Below, in pieces: positions 1 to 10,700 of a DNA stretch of 64,000 nucleotides (its first letter is position 1; each line of letters begins with the position of its first letter). This DNA comes from Asterias rubens (taxonomy: Eukaryota > Echinodermata > Asteroidea > Forcipulatida > Asteriidae). The stretch lies in assembly GCF_902459465.1 (NCBI RefSeq), contig NC_047062.1, positions 29,940,673-30,004,672 on the forward strand. The letters run 5' to 3'. Both the position numbers and the translations under genes were made by a program. The notes under the pieces are model-generated. The model was not told the DNA's origin, did not search any database, and was given only the letters and a program-made list of their open reading frames with translations.

Positions 1-79
1 GCAAATTGTTGTGCTTAACAGGCTTAATGAAATTGGGCCCAATACAACCCTCAATAGGAGACTTTCCAACGCTAGGTGT

Positions 80-171
80 CAGCAGACATACCGGGTATAT
101 TTCCATTGTTTACGTAGTTCTGAACATGCGCATAATTCTGAGAACAATGGATTTACCCGGTAAGTCTGCTG
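80..171. repeat. Palindromic MITE (family M1)
   Basis: Near-perfect terminal inverted repeats of about 28 bp (CAGCAGACATACCGGGTA at the left, TACCCGGTAAGTCTGCTG at the right) close on a short centre, so the whole element can fold into one hairpin. Related copies are at 28626-28714 and, split by a SINE, at 22874-23153. A right half remains at about 11230-11275. Confidence 0.75.
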
Positions 172-327
172 CCCTCTATCGTCCCAGAAAGTCTCCCATA
201 GATATTTCCAGGTGATATACTGACAGGTCATAAGTTGTGTTGATAGACTAATGGGCATGTGGGGACTGTTTGCCCGAAATGGTACACCAGATAAAAACAT
301 GAGTACCAATTTATACTAGTGTAAAAT

Positions 328-530
328 TCATTTTGGGTTTATACCCATATACACCGATGTCTGTTAGCACTGTATACTGTAGTACTTACCCGAGTTCTGT
401 GAAGAAGAAAAAAAATCACAGGCATATTACTCGGGTTGGATTCGAACCCACGACCTTTGCAATTCTAGAGCAGTGCCTTACCAACTAGACCACCGAGATT
501 GCCTGGTAGCTAGAGGCAGTTTGAATCCTA
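328..530 (-). repeat. tRNA-derived SINE, family A
   Basis: Read on the minus strand it has a tRNA-like head with an A-box-like GGTGGTCTAGTTGGTAAG and a B-box GGGTTCGAATCC. A body with the hairpin GTGATTTTTTTTCTTCACAG follows, then a tail reading towards CACATCGGTGTATATGGG. The same structure recurs more than ten times in the window. The cleanest copy is 41305-41472. Confidence 0.8.
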
Positions 531-1076
531 GTGTAAAATATGTTTGTTGCCTTCTCTGTCCATGCTTTGCCCAATTATTCGCCACTTTTCTGCCAGAATG
601 TTGGGAGGGCAGTTGTCCCATTGGGAGGGCAGTGTCGTCTCCTCCCCCCCCCCCCCCACCCTCCGCTCTTACATACATGGTATTAATTTGGCCGGTAACC
701 TGAAACTGCCATGCAGGTTATTCTGCTTAGCATAAGTTTCTGCTCACAAGAAATGTGGCTCGTTATCAGAGCTATTTGATGGATTTCTGTTTCTGAAGCA
801 ATAAACTGATGTGCCGAGAGGCTAAAATGAAATTGGGTTGTGCCAAAAAAGAACTAATATATCGTGTTCATGTTTTATTGCCCCAGATTATAGGATTTAC
901 TGCTCTATTTGGTAGCTGAGTAATGACCCACTCGAACTTGCTCTTTTATTGGATTGAACGGTATCATAAAATTGTCATTCCCGATAAGTTAATACAATGA
1001 TTGACTGATCATACAGGCTGATGAAGGATCAGTGACCTAGTTCTTGAGCATTGCCGCCTTGGCATCATTTCATCAA

Positions 1077-1192
1077 CACAAGAGGGCGCTATTTGATCAG
1101 AGGGGTTGTAAATAAAATATGAGAAACGGGTTTGTGAAATAATGATGCAGGTTGAGAATTGGATTTGCCATTCATGTTCACAAGAGGGCAGC
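1077..1192 (+). promoter_or_regulatory. Two CTCF-like motifs in tandem
   Basis: CACAAGAGGGCGCT at 1077-1090 and CACAAGAGGGCAGC at 1179-1192 both fit the CTCF core (CACnAGrkGGCrSy) in the same orientation, 102 bp apart. They lie in the part of unit A that is missing from unit B. Function is inferred from the motif only. Confidence 0.35.
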
Positions 1193-1393
1193 AGAGGAAG
1201 AACTTAGTGTGCAGTTGTGCCCTAAAGTGTGAAGAATATGGAAAAGCATTGAGAAAAAGACTGTATTTCTAGTGTTCATGTAAATTAATGCAGTGAATTG
1301 CCATTACATTATTGTGTAACTATTTCTCTGACTTGGTGTATGGTTATACCATTTCTGACTGTTTTGTTTCTGGCGTGTTGTGGCTGCACGGTT

Positions 1394-1788
1394 AAAGGAT
1401 TTGGGTACTTTTTGTAACACATAACACAATGTCCACAGATTTACATTAAACTTACAACGCTTGAAGATATTGATGGTAGAAAGCGCACATGTGCCTTAAA
1501 GAATTGGCTGCTGAGGTGCTGTAGTTTTTGAGAAATGAATAAAACAATGTCTTGAAAATACGTTTCTACATGCTAAAACAATTTGCGTTTGATGATCACT
1601 GAGACGATAATTATTTCCATGACATTGTTTTTCTCATTTCTCAAAAGCACCTCAGCAACCATTTTTTGTTTAAAGGTACATGTACGCTCTCTACTATCAT
1701 TACCTTCAATCGTTGTAAGTTTAATGTAAATCTGTGGACATTGTGTTTTTTGTTGTACAAAAAGTACGTATAGATCCTTTAAGAGCAC
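1394..1788. repeat. MITE family M2 (TTTAAAGGATTTGGGTAC ends)
   Basis: The two halves are inverted copies of each other: the left half reads 'cacaatgtccacagatttacattaaac' like the reverse complement of the right half at 1725-1750. Related copies are at 14690-15120, 40638-41035, 52745-53100 and 59375-59615. No coding capacity. Confidence 0.65.
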
Positions 1789-1794
1789 CGGACT

Positions 1795-1990
1795 TAATCT
1801 CTTGCGTTTGTAATCAGCAGGGGTTCGAGTCCTTGTCTTGATAGTTGTGTCCACTTTACCAAAATTACTTTGTCCTTCGTATGTCCCATCGACTAAAATT
1901 GGTAGTGCTCATAAAAGAACCCTTAACACTTGTCGCGGAAGAGGAGGGGTTAACCCCAGTGTTCCTGGTTCACATAACAAGCACCCTTGT
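1795..1990 (+). repeat. Degenerate tRNA-type SINE (family C-like)
   Basis: It has a B-box remnant (GGGTTCGAGTCC), then the family C body landmarks 'gtatgtcccatcg', 'aaaagaacccttaacac' and 'ggggttaaccccagtgttcctgg'. It is strongly diverged. Confidence 0.5.
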
Positions 1991-2106
1991 TTGCTGGTTT
2001 CCTCAGGCTTGGGAGCTGCAGTGATTAATGGTTTTAAATAGAAATATATAATGATAATAATGAAGACAAAGTGGACATTTTTGAAAGCTTTCTTTATTTT
2101 TTACAG

Positions 2107-2275
2107 CCGAGCAAGAAAGGCAAGAATAAGTAACGCAGAGGCTCAGCATTTACACAATCTACAGTCTCTGATCGATGGCATGACATCATCCTATAGTGGT
2201 GCGCTACATCGACCTCAGACAGTGTCCAAAATCAAGACTCGGCAGGCAACCTCAGTGGATAGTGACCACAATAAA
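2107..2275 (+). CDS. Internal exon of unrecognised host gene H
   Basis: A 169-nt exon with a strong 3' splice site (polypyrimidine run, then TTTTTTACAG) and a weaker 5' site (AAA|GTAGTT). It enters in phase 2 and leaves in phase 0, which matches the phase 0 exon at 5221. The encoded 56 residues are basic and polar (R-A-R-K-A-R at the start, L-H-N-L-Q-S-L-I-D-G-M in the middle, H-R-P-Q-T-V-S-K later). No domain is recognised. Compositionally it is unlike the repeats around it. Upstream exons should lie before the window. The donor could instead be used at a later site, or the frame could simply run on to the stop at 2306-2308. The call rests on splice sites and phase compatibility only. Confidence 0.5.
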
Positions 2276-2279
2276 GTAG

Positions 2280-2950
2280 TTACCTCATCCATAGGTTACT
2301 TCAATTAACCACTCTAAACGGTTTACCACATCAAGTTACAACCGTGTAAAGGTTACCTCAAGGAACAGGTAAACCCAACAGGTTAACTCAACAAACAGAC
2401 AACCAGTGTGAACGGTTTACCTCATTGGCCAAGTTAAAGTAGTTTTACGTGTTACCTTAATGAACACTTTGATCAGGTTACCTTACCGGCCAGGATATGA
2501 CAGTACCAATGCATTGTGGACCAGGTTACAATGGTGGACAGGATGCCTCAACAGATTGTAGACCACTGTAACCACTGTTAAGGGTTTACCTCATGGGCAA
2601 ACGGTCACAGGGGTTTAAAGTTTACCTCAACAGATTGTAGACCACTGTAACCACTGTTAAGGGTTTACCTCATTGGCAAACGGTCACAGGGGTTTAAAGT
2701 TTACCTCAACAGACAAATAACCACTGTAAACAGGTAAACTCAAAGGCATATGTTTGCAGTGGTGTACAGGTCATCTCAACAGGCAGATAACCACTGTAAG
2801 ATGCTTACCTCATTGGAATATGGTTACAATGGTTTAAAGTTTACATCAACAGACAGATAACCCCTGTAAATGGGTTATCTCATGGGCTAGGCTACAGTAT
2901 TATACAGGAAGCCTCACCAGTTACTCACCCACTGTGAACAAGTTGTAAAG
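2280..2950. repeat. 79-bp dimeric minisatellite, decaying outward
   Basis: 'CCTCAACAG' recurs at 2546, 2625 and 2704, a 79-bp period. Each unit contains two half-units built on GGTTTACCTCA and ACCACTGTAA. The two central units are almost identical, and units become more diverged towards both edges. Confidence 0.75.
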
Positions 2951-3884
2951 GGAACTATTGACAATATAGCACTTTTCAGCCCTTTTCACATGAGCAATTT
3001 AGCAGGGGTCCTTTGCTTTGTTTTCGCATGGTTGTGAAATTTTACAAATTGCACTTTGCAAGGAAAACCATGATTAAGCTCTTCAAGGTCTCTATTCAAT
3101 TCTTCTGGAACATTTCAAGGGTCCGGACCTCAGACAGAATTTTCTGCTAGCGGAAGTTTTGACGAAGGACTTGCGCAAAATCATCACTTGAAGGGAACCT
3201 TTAATGCTTGTAATATTTTTTACTTTATCTATGTGAAAGCTTGCTAAATCGATCATGCATGAGGACAACAAAAAAACAAGCGGTGGTCATAAATTGTTTA
3301 GCAAGGGACAATAGTTAATTGTTCAACATGTGCAAAGGGTTTTGGAGTGTATGAGGTACATCAAGTAAATTTCATAACATTTATGAGATTATGGTGGTGT
3401 TTTTTTTACAATTCTGAGTAACCAATCAAAAGTTGTGTATACATGTAATACAAAATAGGGAAGTTATTTCTCTCTATCAAATTGTACCTTTTGGATTTCC
3501 CCCTTTTCGTTTTCAAAATTGGAATTAGACCTACATGATGTGTTGCAAAGATAATATTTATTATGAGCAAACTGGGGGCAGTAATTATGTTCATTCTACT
3601 CTTGAATAATCTCTGAAGTGTTGTAAAAGAGCTGATTTGAAAAGCTCCAAACAAAGTTTTCCTGCAGGCATGATATTCTTTCTAGTTTTTTTTTTGGTGT
3701 CAGATTGTTTTCACCCTTGGGGAAAAAATCTTTATTTGATTAAGGCCTGCATCATGTTTATTATCCTTGTACTTGATAAAATGTTCCTTGTACTCAATCA
3801 ACTGTTCAAACTTTTTTTCTAAGGTCCAACTATCATGCCAGTTTTTGAAATTGGTTTTTTTATTTTTTTTATTTTTTTATGCAA
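2951..3884. other. AT-rich intronic stretch, nothing recognised
   Basis: No splice-supported exon, RNA gene or known repeat is visible. The short open frames at 3406-3654 and 3637-3822 are low-complexity and T-rich and are not supported. Confidence 0.5.
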
Positions 3885-4130
3885 GTTGCCTGACACACAA
3901 GGCCTGAAGGCCACTTCAAGGTGTGGGCTACAATTATTTTTTTCCGGAGGCCTCTGCCACCTACTCCTAGGGCTGAAACAGGGTTACCCCTTTCACAGTC
4001 CGTACGAATGTAGGCTTGGGTATCTTCAATTCGAAGCCTAGCCGGTAGAGCAGAATGCACTACCTCCCCAATTTTATGTAGCAAGTTTCAAGACCGGGAT
4101 CCGAACCCACACCCTGCCAATCCGACCCAA
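3885..4130 (+). repeat. Dispersed repeat family E (tRNA-like tail)
   Basis: Landmarks are 'cacttcaaggtgtgggcta', 'ccacctactcctagggctga' and a tail 'gggatccgaacccaca' that resembles a reversed B-box. Relatives are at 29815-30080 and 51930-52085, and in reverse orientation at 47862-48000. Confidence 0.6.
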
Positions 4131-4820
4131 TCCATCACCATATTTAGATAAAAAACTTAGATAAAAAACTTTCCTTTTTAGAGTTTGATTTGATGTGAAG
4201 TCCATGATTTTGTATTATTATTTTTTTAGGCTTTTCACTGCATCAAATTAACATTTTTTCTTGTTACTTCAAGTAATAAGTCAAAAGCTAAAAAAAATGG
4301 CAAGCTGAATTTTCTGAACTTTAACTCTTAAATCTCATAGGATATGATGAGCACTAAAGCATTATTTGACATTTAATTCGTTTGTGCTTCGTGTAAGTCT
4401 TGCTGAGAATTTTTTTTTTTTAATTGACAGTAGAGTTTAAATTTATGTTCTGAATATTACATAATATGAGATGAATAATGTTAGATAAAATTGATATAGT
4501 ATATTGAAAATTGTAAATAAATTGTGTATGATTTACAGTGCACTCTAGCTAAAATCAGAAATGCTGTTTTTATATAAATTGTTTGTGACTTTTGTTGTAG
4601 TTTTTGTGTTTTACCATGGACCAGATTTTAAATCGTGAGTATTAAAAAACCGTGAGCAATTTTGTTCGTCCAAAAAAAATAGCTAGTGGCCTGAGTCTTT
4701 GAAGGCTGAGAAAGTTTCTGCTAGTAACTAGTAAAAATGTCAGACCACTAACTCTTTTTTGCATTTATACCATATGTTCTTTTGGTTGGTAAGTAGTTTG
4801 TAACAGTTCGTTCTATTTTC
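4131..4820. other. AT-rich stretch, no gene seen
   Basis: From about 4510 onward it is the left part of the block shared with 13856 onward in unit B. No exon, RNA or transposon coding sequence is evident. Confidence 0.45.
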
Positions 4821-4824
4821 CCAA

Positions 4825-5080
4825 TGCCAGGCCTGATACTTTTACCGAGGCAATGAAAGGGCATTGCCTCCATGCCCCCTGGGCCCAATTTCAGAGCGCT
4901 GCTAAGCAAATGTTCTTGCTAAGCAGCTCTATGAAATTGGGCCCTGATCATTGCCCCTTGAAATGCTTCAGTAGAAATTTACAATTTCCTCATAGGGTAC
5001 TAAGGATATTGCCTTGGTGCCCTTGCCCTTTCAAAAACAAAAGCACACAAGCCTACAATTGTATTCCCAACTCCTTATTG
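4825..5080. repeat. Dispersed repeat family I ('GGCCTGATACTTT...GGCAATG')
   Basis: It starts 'ccaggcctgatactttta' and contains the 'GGGCCCAATTTCA' motif (repeat family D, about 4884-4945). Copies are at 14186-14420, 55703-55870 and, reversed, about 49140-49235 and 60590-60760. A 134-codon open frame beginning at 4853 is a product of this repeat. Confidence 0.6.
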
Positions 5081-5220
5081 CATTGTCAAAGGAAAGTCCA
5101 TCATTTTGGACAAGAAAATTCCTTTCCATCTCCAAGTTTTCCAAAAGTATACTACATCTTGAATCCAACATTCTTTGACCGAATAATTGCCTTAATTGAT
5201 GACTCTTGTTTGCATTACAG

Positions 5221-5304
5221 AGTAACAGCAACTGGGTTGAAAATTGCTGGATTGTAAAAGAATGGACTGAAGCCGAGATTCATTTGCAAGTTACAGGAGC
5301 CAAG
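5221..5304 (+). CDS. Internal exon of host gene H (original copy)
   Basis: An 84-nt exon bounded by TTTGCATTACAG and AAG|GTACAC. It is phase 0 on both sides, 28 codons, and open in only one frame: SNSNWVENCWIVKEW, then a T-E-A-E-I-H-L-Q-V-T-G-A-K end. Three Trp and one Cys in so short a piece look like real protein, not chance. The exon is preserved open and with both splice sites in the duplicate at 14579-14662. It joins in frame to the preceding exon (ends 2275) and to the exon at 39405. The protein family is not recognised. Alternatively it could belong to a gene whose other exons I have not found. Confidence 0.55.
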
Positions 5305-5534
5305 GTACACATTTTGTTTATTAAAAGTCAATTAAACGGGGAAGCACACTTGTGCACAATCATACCAGGCTTCTTTTATTTAGATTGCTGCAATCAAAAT
5401 AAGCAACTGTGATTCAAATGCTATTTATATTTGTTTTGTTTGTTCTGTGTTTTTTTTACAGAAATATTTGTGTTTATTGTTTACCACTTGCTTTTTCTGT
5501 ATGCTTTCTGCCTCTCTAAAAAATAATAAGAAGA

Positions 5535-5895
5535 TGAATAATATTGAAGTCTTATATAGCGCACGTATCTACATAACAAGGTACTCAAGGCGCTGAGTAT
5601 ATACAAACTTTCAGAAAGATAGGTTATTGAAGTTGTGAATTCTGAGACCCAATTATGTAGCACATAAAGGTCAACAAGGTGCTCGGGGGCATTTAGCAGC
5701 CACAGCTAGGAGTACCAGAGCGAACCCCATCTCTTTAATTGCACTGGGTTATTTTTTACACCATACATGGAACCAACGGCTTTACGTCCCATCCAAAGGA
5801 CGAAGCACTGGTTAAGTGTCTTGCTTATGGACACGAGTGTCACGGCTGGGGATTCGCACCCACACTCTGCTGATCAGAAACACCAGAAATGTATA
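5535..5895 (-). repeat. tRNA-derived SINE, family C
   Basis: Read on the minus strand: a tRNA-Leu-like head whose B-box has decayed (GGGTGCGAATCCCC), the body landmark around 'cgtcccatccaaaggacgaagca' seen on the plus strand at 5787-5810, and an (ATT)-rich end near 5535. The unit B counterpart (15325-15590) lacks the head. Confidence 0.7.
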
Positions 5896-6108
5896 TCTCT
5901 TTCTCTTTCTGTATATCTCTGTCTCTCTTTCATGTATTTGCACTGGACTGCTTCTTTTACACTTACTTTTATATACCTGTTCATGTGTATTTGGTTTTCT
6001 TTAAGCCTTCAAGAAAGATTCTGCATGAGTAGCCGAACAGTAACAAGAACAGCAGTAGCCATTGTTGGTGAAAAAAGAAATAAATAATTGTAAATATGTG
6101 ATATTATT

Positions 6109-6277
6109 AATTTTCGGTTTGACCCTTACACCGATGATTGTAAGCATTGAAAACTAAGTACTTTCCCGAGCTCGGTGAAAAAAATCACGAGCATATAACT
6201 TGGATTGGATTCGATCTCCTTACCATTGCAATTCTATAGCAGTGTCTATTAACTAGACCACCAAGATTTCCCTGCAA
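6109..6277 (-). repeat. tRNA-derived SINE, family A
   Basis: Same layout as 328-530: the 'acaccgatg' end, the 'gtgaaaaaaatcac' hairpin and the diverged tRNA head 'ttaactagaccaccaagat'. It is absent from the matching place in unit B. Confidence 0.7.
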
Positions 6278-6501
6278 ATAACTTGAGGTCTCGAAATCAT
6301 ATTTGTGAAAAATTACTTCTTTCTAGAAAACTACGTCACTTCAGAGGGAGCCGTTTGTGTGAACAAACACATGACTAGCCTTAAACTTCCATTATCAAGA
6401 TAAATTCACTGGCTCCGTTGATTAATAGACATCCGTGGGAGTTGCATTGGGCTAGTTTTTGTTCAGGTTCATGCAAGGAAAGTTTAGCAATTGAACCTGG
6501 C

Positions 6502-6884
6502 TTTAAAGGCACTGGACACTATTGGTAATTGTCAAAGACTAGCCTTCACAGTTGGTGTATCTCAACATATGTATAAGTAACAAACCTGTGAAAATTTGAG
6601 CTCAATCGGTCGTCAAAGTTGCCAGATAATAATGAAAGAAAAAAATACTCTTGTCACATGAAGTTGTGTGGTTTAAGATGCTTGATTTCGAGACCTCAAA
6701 TAACTTGAGGTCTCAAAATCATATTTGTGAAAAATTACTTCTTTCTTGAAAACTACGTCACTTCAGAGGGAGCCGTTTCTCACAATGTTTTATACTATCA
6801 ACCTTTCCCCATTACTCATTACCAAGTAAGGTTTTATGCTTGTAATTATTTTGAGTAGTTACCAATAGTGTCCACTGCCTTTAA
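6502..6884. repeat. MITE family M0, about 385 bp
   Basis: Ends are inverted: TTTAAAGGCACTGGACACTA at the left, TAGTGTCCACTGCCTTTAA at the right. A nested inner palindrome CGAGACCTCAA / TTGAGGTCTC sits mid-element. Full or nearly full copies: 15994-16377, 53848-54232, 57073-57456. Partial copies: 10140-10297, 21176-21337, 23850-24155, 37003-37328, 38091-38258, 43383-43540, 47048-47365. Confidence 0.8.
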
Positions 6885-7560
6885 CATATCTCCATCAAAG
6901 ACTCATGTTCTTTTCAGAAATAAAAGTTTCTGTCATGAGAAACATTTTGGATGATGAGATGGGTGGTTTGGTTTGCTTTATAGTGGTATCTTTCCTCGCC
7001 TTCCACTTCAACAAACATTAATGTTTGTTGATGTTGTACATGTACATGTAATAATGTAGTGATGTACTAGTTAAACCCCACAAAGTGAACAAACATTCTC
7101 CTGAAGATGAGCAGAGTATACTGTACAAAGCATCAAGACCTTACCGGCTCTTTTAAGAGCCAACACTCCCTTAACGGGATTTTACACGTGGTTGTACGCC
7201 CTAATTTACTATTCGTATTTATATTTATAGTTACTCTTGAACAGACATTTTTCTTATGCTAATTTGAATACAAGTTACCAACATTACTCTTGTCTTTGTA
7301 AGTCTATGTAAATCGGATGTTTCAAAGTTCACAAATATGAAAAACCTATTTATACACTTGATTATGCCAATGACCGATAACGGCCAAATGTCCATGTACC
7401 GAAGATCGGTCAAACGGATGTAATTTAGCCATCTGTGGACCAGTTTTGCCATATGAACTTGTTTGAACTCCCCTATCTCAGACAAAAAAAAATATACATT
7501 TCAGTTATTGGTTTCATCACTGATGTTTGAAGACCAATATTTTAATACCAATAACCTTAT
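6885..7560. other. 5' flank of protease copy 1, no gene
   Basis: Matches 16378-17230 of unit B. No exon is supported. The minus-strand open frame 7231-7485 is also present in B at 16925-17212, but it has no start context, splice support or family resemblance. It is probably retained only because the duplication is young. Confidence 0.45.
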
Positions 7561-7569
7561 TTACTCACA

Positions 7570-7664
7570 ATCATAAAAGGCGCCTGTTTTGTCTCGCACA
7601 CAGAGATCTGCAGATAATTAAAAGTGTATAAATATGAGTGTCTCATCTTGGGATGGTCATTCGG
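7570..7664 (+). promoter_or_regulatory. Promoter of protease copy 1
   Basis: TATAAATA at 7627-7634. A good initiator, TCATTC, has its A at 7659, 32 nt downstream. Upstream lies the block shared with the other copies: CCTGTTTTGTCTCGCACACA, then AGATCTGCAGATAAT with a GATA-type AGATAA. Where copies 2-4 have the E-box CACCTG, this copy has CGCCTG (7581-7586), so the E-box is lost. The predicted 5' UTR is about 49 nt. Confidence 0.7.
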
Positions 7665-7707
7665 GAGTGGAGTTTTGCGGCTGACCATTCATCGTACCTC
7701 TCTCACC

Positions 7708-10700
7708 ATGATGCTACGTTCACTGTTTGTGTTAATGGCAACCTTCATCGCCTGCAATGCCAACTTGGATGGTAAGTATTACCAGTTTATATCATGACTC
7801 TACTGTCGCTTAGAAAATAGCATGGGAAATGAGCCTCAGAAATTCAGTATAGCTCAAAGACTATAAAGTGTGTAAGGTGCAAGACTTCCAGCAATGCCAA
7901 TTTTTGGGGGTAAGTGTATCACTCCTGCAGTTCATATCACAACTTAAGTTTTGTAAAGCTTCATACAACACTAAACCACTGATTTATGTTTCCCTTAATA
8001 ATCAGTAATCTAATTTGATTTCATTTGAAGATTGTGGGCAACCAGCCAATCCTCCCGATGAATCATCGCGCGTTGTGGGAGGACACGAAGCCCAGGCCAA
8101 CTCCTGGCCATGGCAGGTTAGTCTTCAACTCAAGCAGTACGATGGTACTAAAATACATTGGTGCGGTGGATCGCTCGTACACTACAATTGGGTTGTAACA
8201 GCAGCTCACTGTGTAGAGGGGTAAGTTCGAAGAAATAACTCAACAATTCACTAGGCTTTTAATCTGAGCACTATAGACCTTTATTACGGTGTGGCCATCT
8301 TGATTTTACTCCATTCCAACTCATTGTAACCAAACTGAGGCAGGACGAAATAATAGTGTGGTACCATATTTGCGTAATGAATGTTAGCATGCATTACTAT
8401 TGTTAGAAACAGGGAACATGACCAAGATGGTGACAGGGTGATAAAGGTCTATTGGGCTTGCAAATCAAGTCTACAAGTCTACTGCACTGTGAAATTAGAC
8501 TTGCTACTTTGCAAGGTTGCCAATCATGGAATGATTTGATAACCTCAAAACACTATATATATCGTTCCCTCGATCGTTATTTTGATCTGGGCGCTTTACA
8601 GAGTGTGGTGATTTCATGATTTCATGATTGCTGTATTTAGCTCTATTGAAGCCATCGAGATACCCACCCAAACAGAAATTCTCTCAACAGAGATGCAGGC
8701 TACAACCTCCCATCCCCCTCCTTCCCCCATCTGCAACGGTCTGACGTGACTACTCCCCTGAACAAGAGGTCATGTGGGTTTCTTTAAATTGTGTACAAGC
8801 TTCTAGACGCCTTTCTACCAATCGACCCCTTGCTAACGCGAAACACTACTGGGACGCCGAGGTTGCATGCTTGTTTTTACGCACAAATCATTTGCCTCCT
8901 TTGACCCCAGTGAGGGCGCTTTTTGACCCCAGTGAGGGCGCTTTTTGACCCCAGTGAGGGCGCTTTTTGACCCCAGTGAGGGCACTTTTTGACCCCAGTG
9001 AGGGAGCTTTTTGACCCCAGTGAGGGGGCTTTTGATGTGACAAGCAAGGGCTCTATTCTTATTTTATCTTTTTTATTCTTTTTTTAGGAAGGAAGCTCCT
9101 TATTTATGGGAAGTCTGGCTTGGTGCTCATGACAACAAAGTTCCTTCAGACAGTGTGGTAGTTTCGAAAGTTGCAGGAATTTTCAAAAATCCATATTGGA
9201 ATCCAAGCGGTCTTGTGAATGATATTGCGCTGATTAAATTAGCAACTTACTTCACCTTAAGTGACGAGATCAGCACTGTTTGCCTGCCTGCAAAAACTCA
9301 CACAGCAGGGAATGGGTTCGTCACAGGCTGGGGAGAAATGCAGTACTATGGACAAGCAGGTAGGGTTCTTGTGCCTTTTTATAAACCGTATTGAATATGA
9401 CATCGCCATTCAAATATCTGCCCTACAACATGGCGTCTGTGATGGTGTGCGTGATGGTGTGCGTGATGGTGTGCGTGATGGTGTGCGTGATGGTGTGCGT
9501 GATGGCGTCTGTGATGGTGTGCGTGATGGTGTGCGTGATGGTGTGCGTGATGGTGTGCGTGATGGTGTGCGTGATGGTGTGCGTGATGGTGTGCGTGATG
9601 GTGTGCGTGATGGTGTGCGTGATGGTGTGCGTGCATGTGCAATAGCAATCAAACAAGTAATGCTGCGTGCTGCGTGCTTCATTGTTCTAATCATTGTTCA
9701 CTTCCACGATGGTAACGTTCTGATGTAGAAATGAATGATGTGCAATTTGTCAAATTTCCTTGTGTTTTTTGCTGTTGATCAAGAAAGCAAGATATTATTA
9801 AAACTCTCCGGTAAATGTTGCCACCTTCAGGCCACCATGGGAATATATGTGTTTGTTTTTTTGTAATTCACAAAAAAAGAAAACAAAATTAATGTTTCTT
9901 TCGTATTCCTTTTGCTGTTTACTGGCAAAGTATTTGCTGTGGGTTTTTTTGTTTGTATTTTTACAAATTTCACTCCCAATATACATTTTGCCTTTTACTT
10001 TTCAATTTTATATGTTCCAAATGCAAGTTTTCCCTTTTTACACCTGAACTCCCTGTTTATCGTTTTCCATAAACTGACAATGTTTCCACTGTTCAACAGA
10101 GTAGATATATACTATTAGTATTAGGGGTGTCCCTTCTATTTCTTCTAATTACTTCTTTCTCAAAAAGTTATTTCAGAGGGAGCTGTTTCTCACAATGTTT
10201 TATACTTTTTAACCTCTCCCCAGTACTTGTAATCGAGAAAGGTTTTATGTTAAAAATTATTTTGAGTAATTACCAATAGTGTCCACTGCCTTTAAACAAG
10301 GTTTAATTTACACATATGATTTAAATACTAGGTTGGTATCCAGATAAGCTCCAACAGGTTATGACACCAATAATTGACCATGACACTTGCGTAAAGGTTA
10401 TGCAGCCATACTTTGTGGATGACGCCATGGTTTGTGCTGGATTCCCCAACGCGCAGAAGGGAGCATGCTCAGTAAGTACACACAGAATATTATTCACTCT
10501 TAACCAGTCGGGCGTTATTAAGCCCATCAAATTAAAGTTCTACTGGTTTAGTCATCACAGTGTGTGGCCGAATCTCAGCCATGACACTTGTGTCTTAGCT
10601 TTTAGCAATACACTTCCCTGTAATTGTTTCTCTTCACCCAGGAGTATAAATGGGCACCTGCAAGGGTAGAGGTTGATATTGTGTTTGAAAAAGCCCTTGG

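Noticed and set aside
1-320. A further protease copy just upstream of the window
   Set aside because: The M1 MITE at 80-171 also follows other copies, but as a dispersed element it does not prove another gene; no protease exon is visible.
4853-5257. 134-codon open frame and its copy at 14210-14557
   Set aside because: Starts in a dispersed repeat and crosses the splice site of the 5221 exon in the wrong frame; conserved only because the duplication is recent.
8902-9033. CRISPR-like direct repeats
   Set aside because: Repeats are contiguous without spacers and lie in an intron of a eukaryotic gene.
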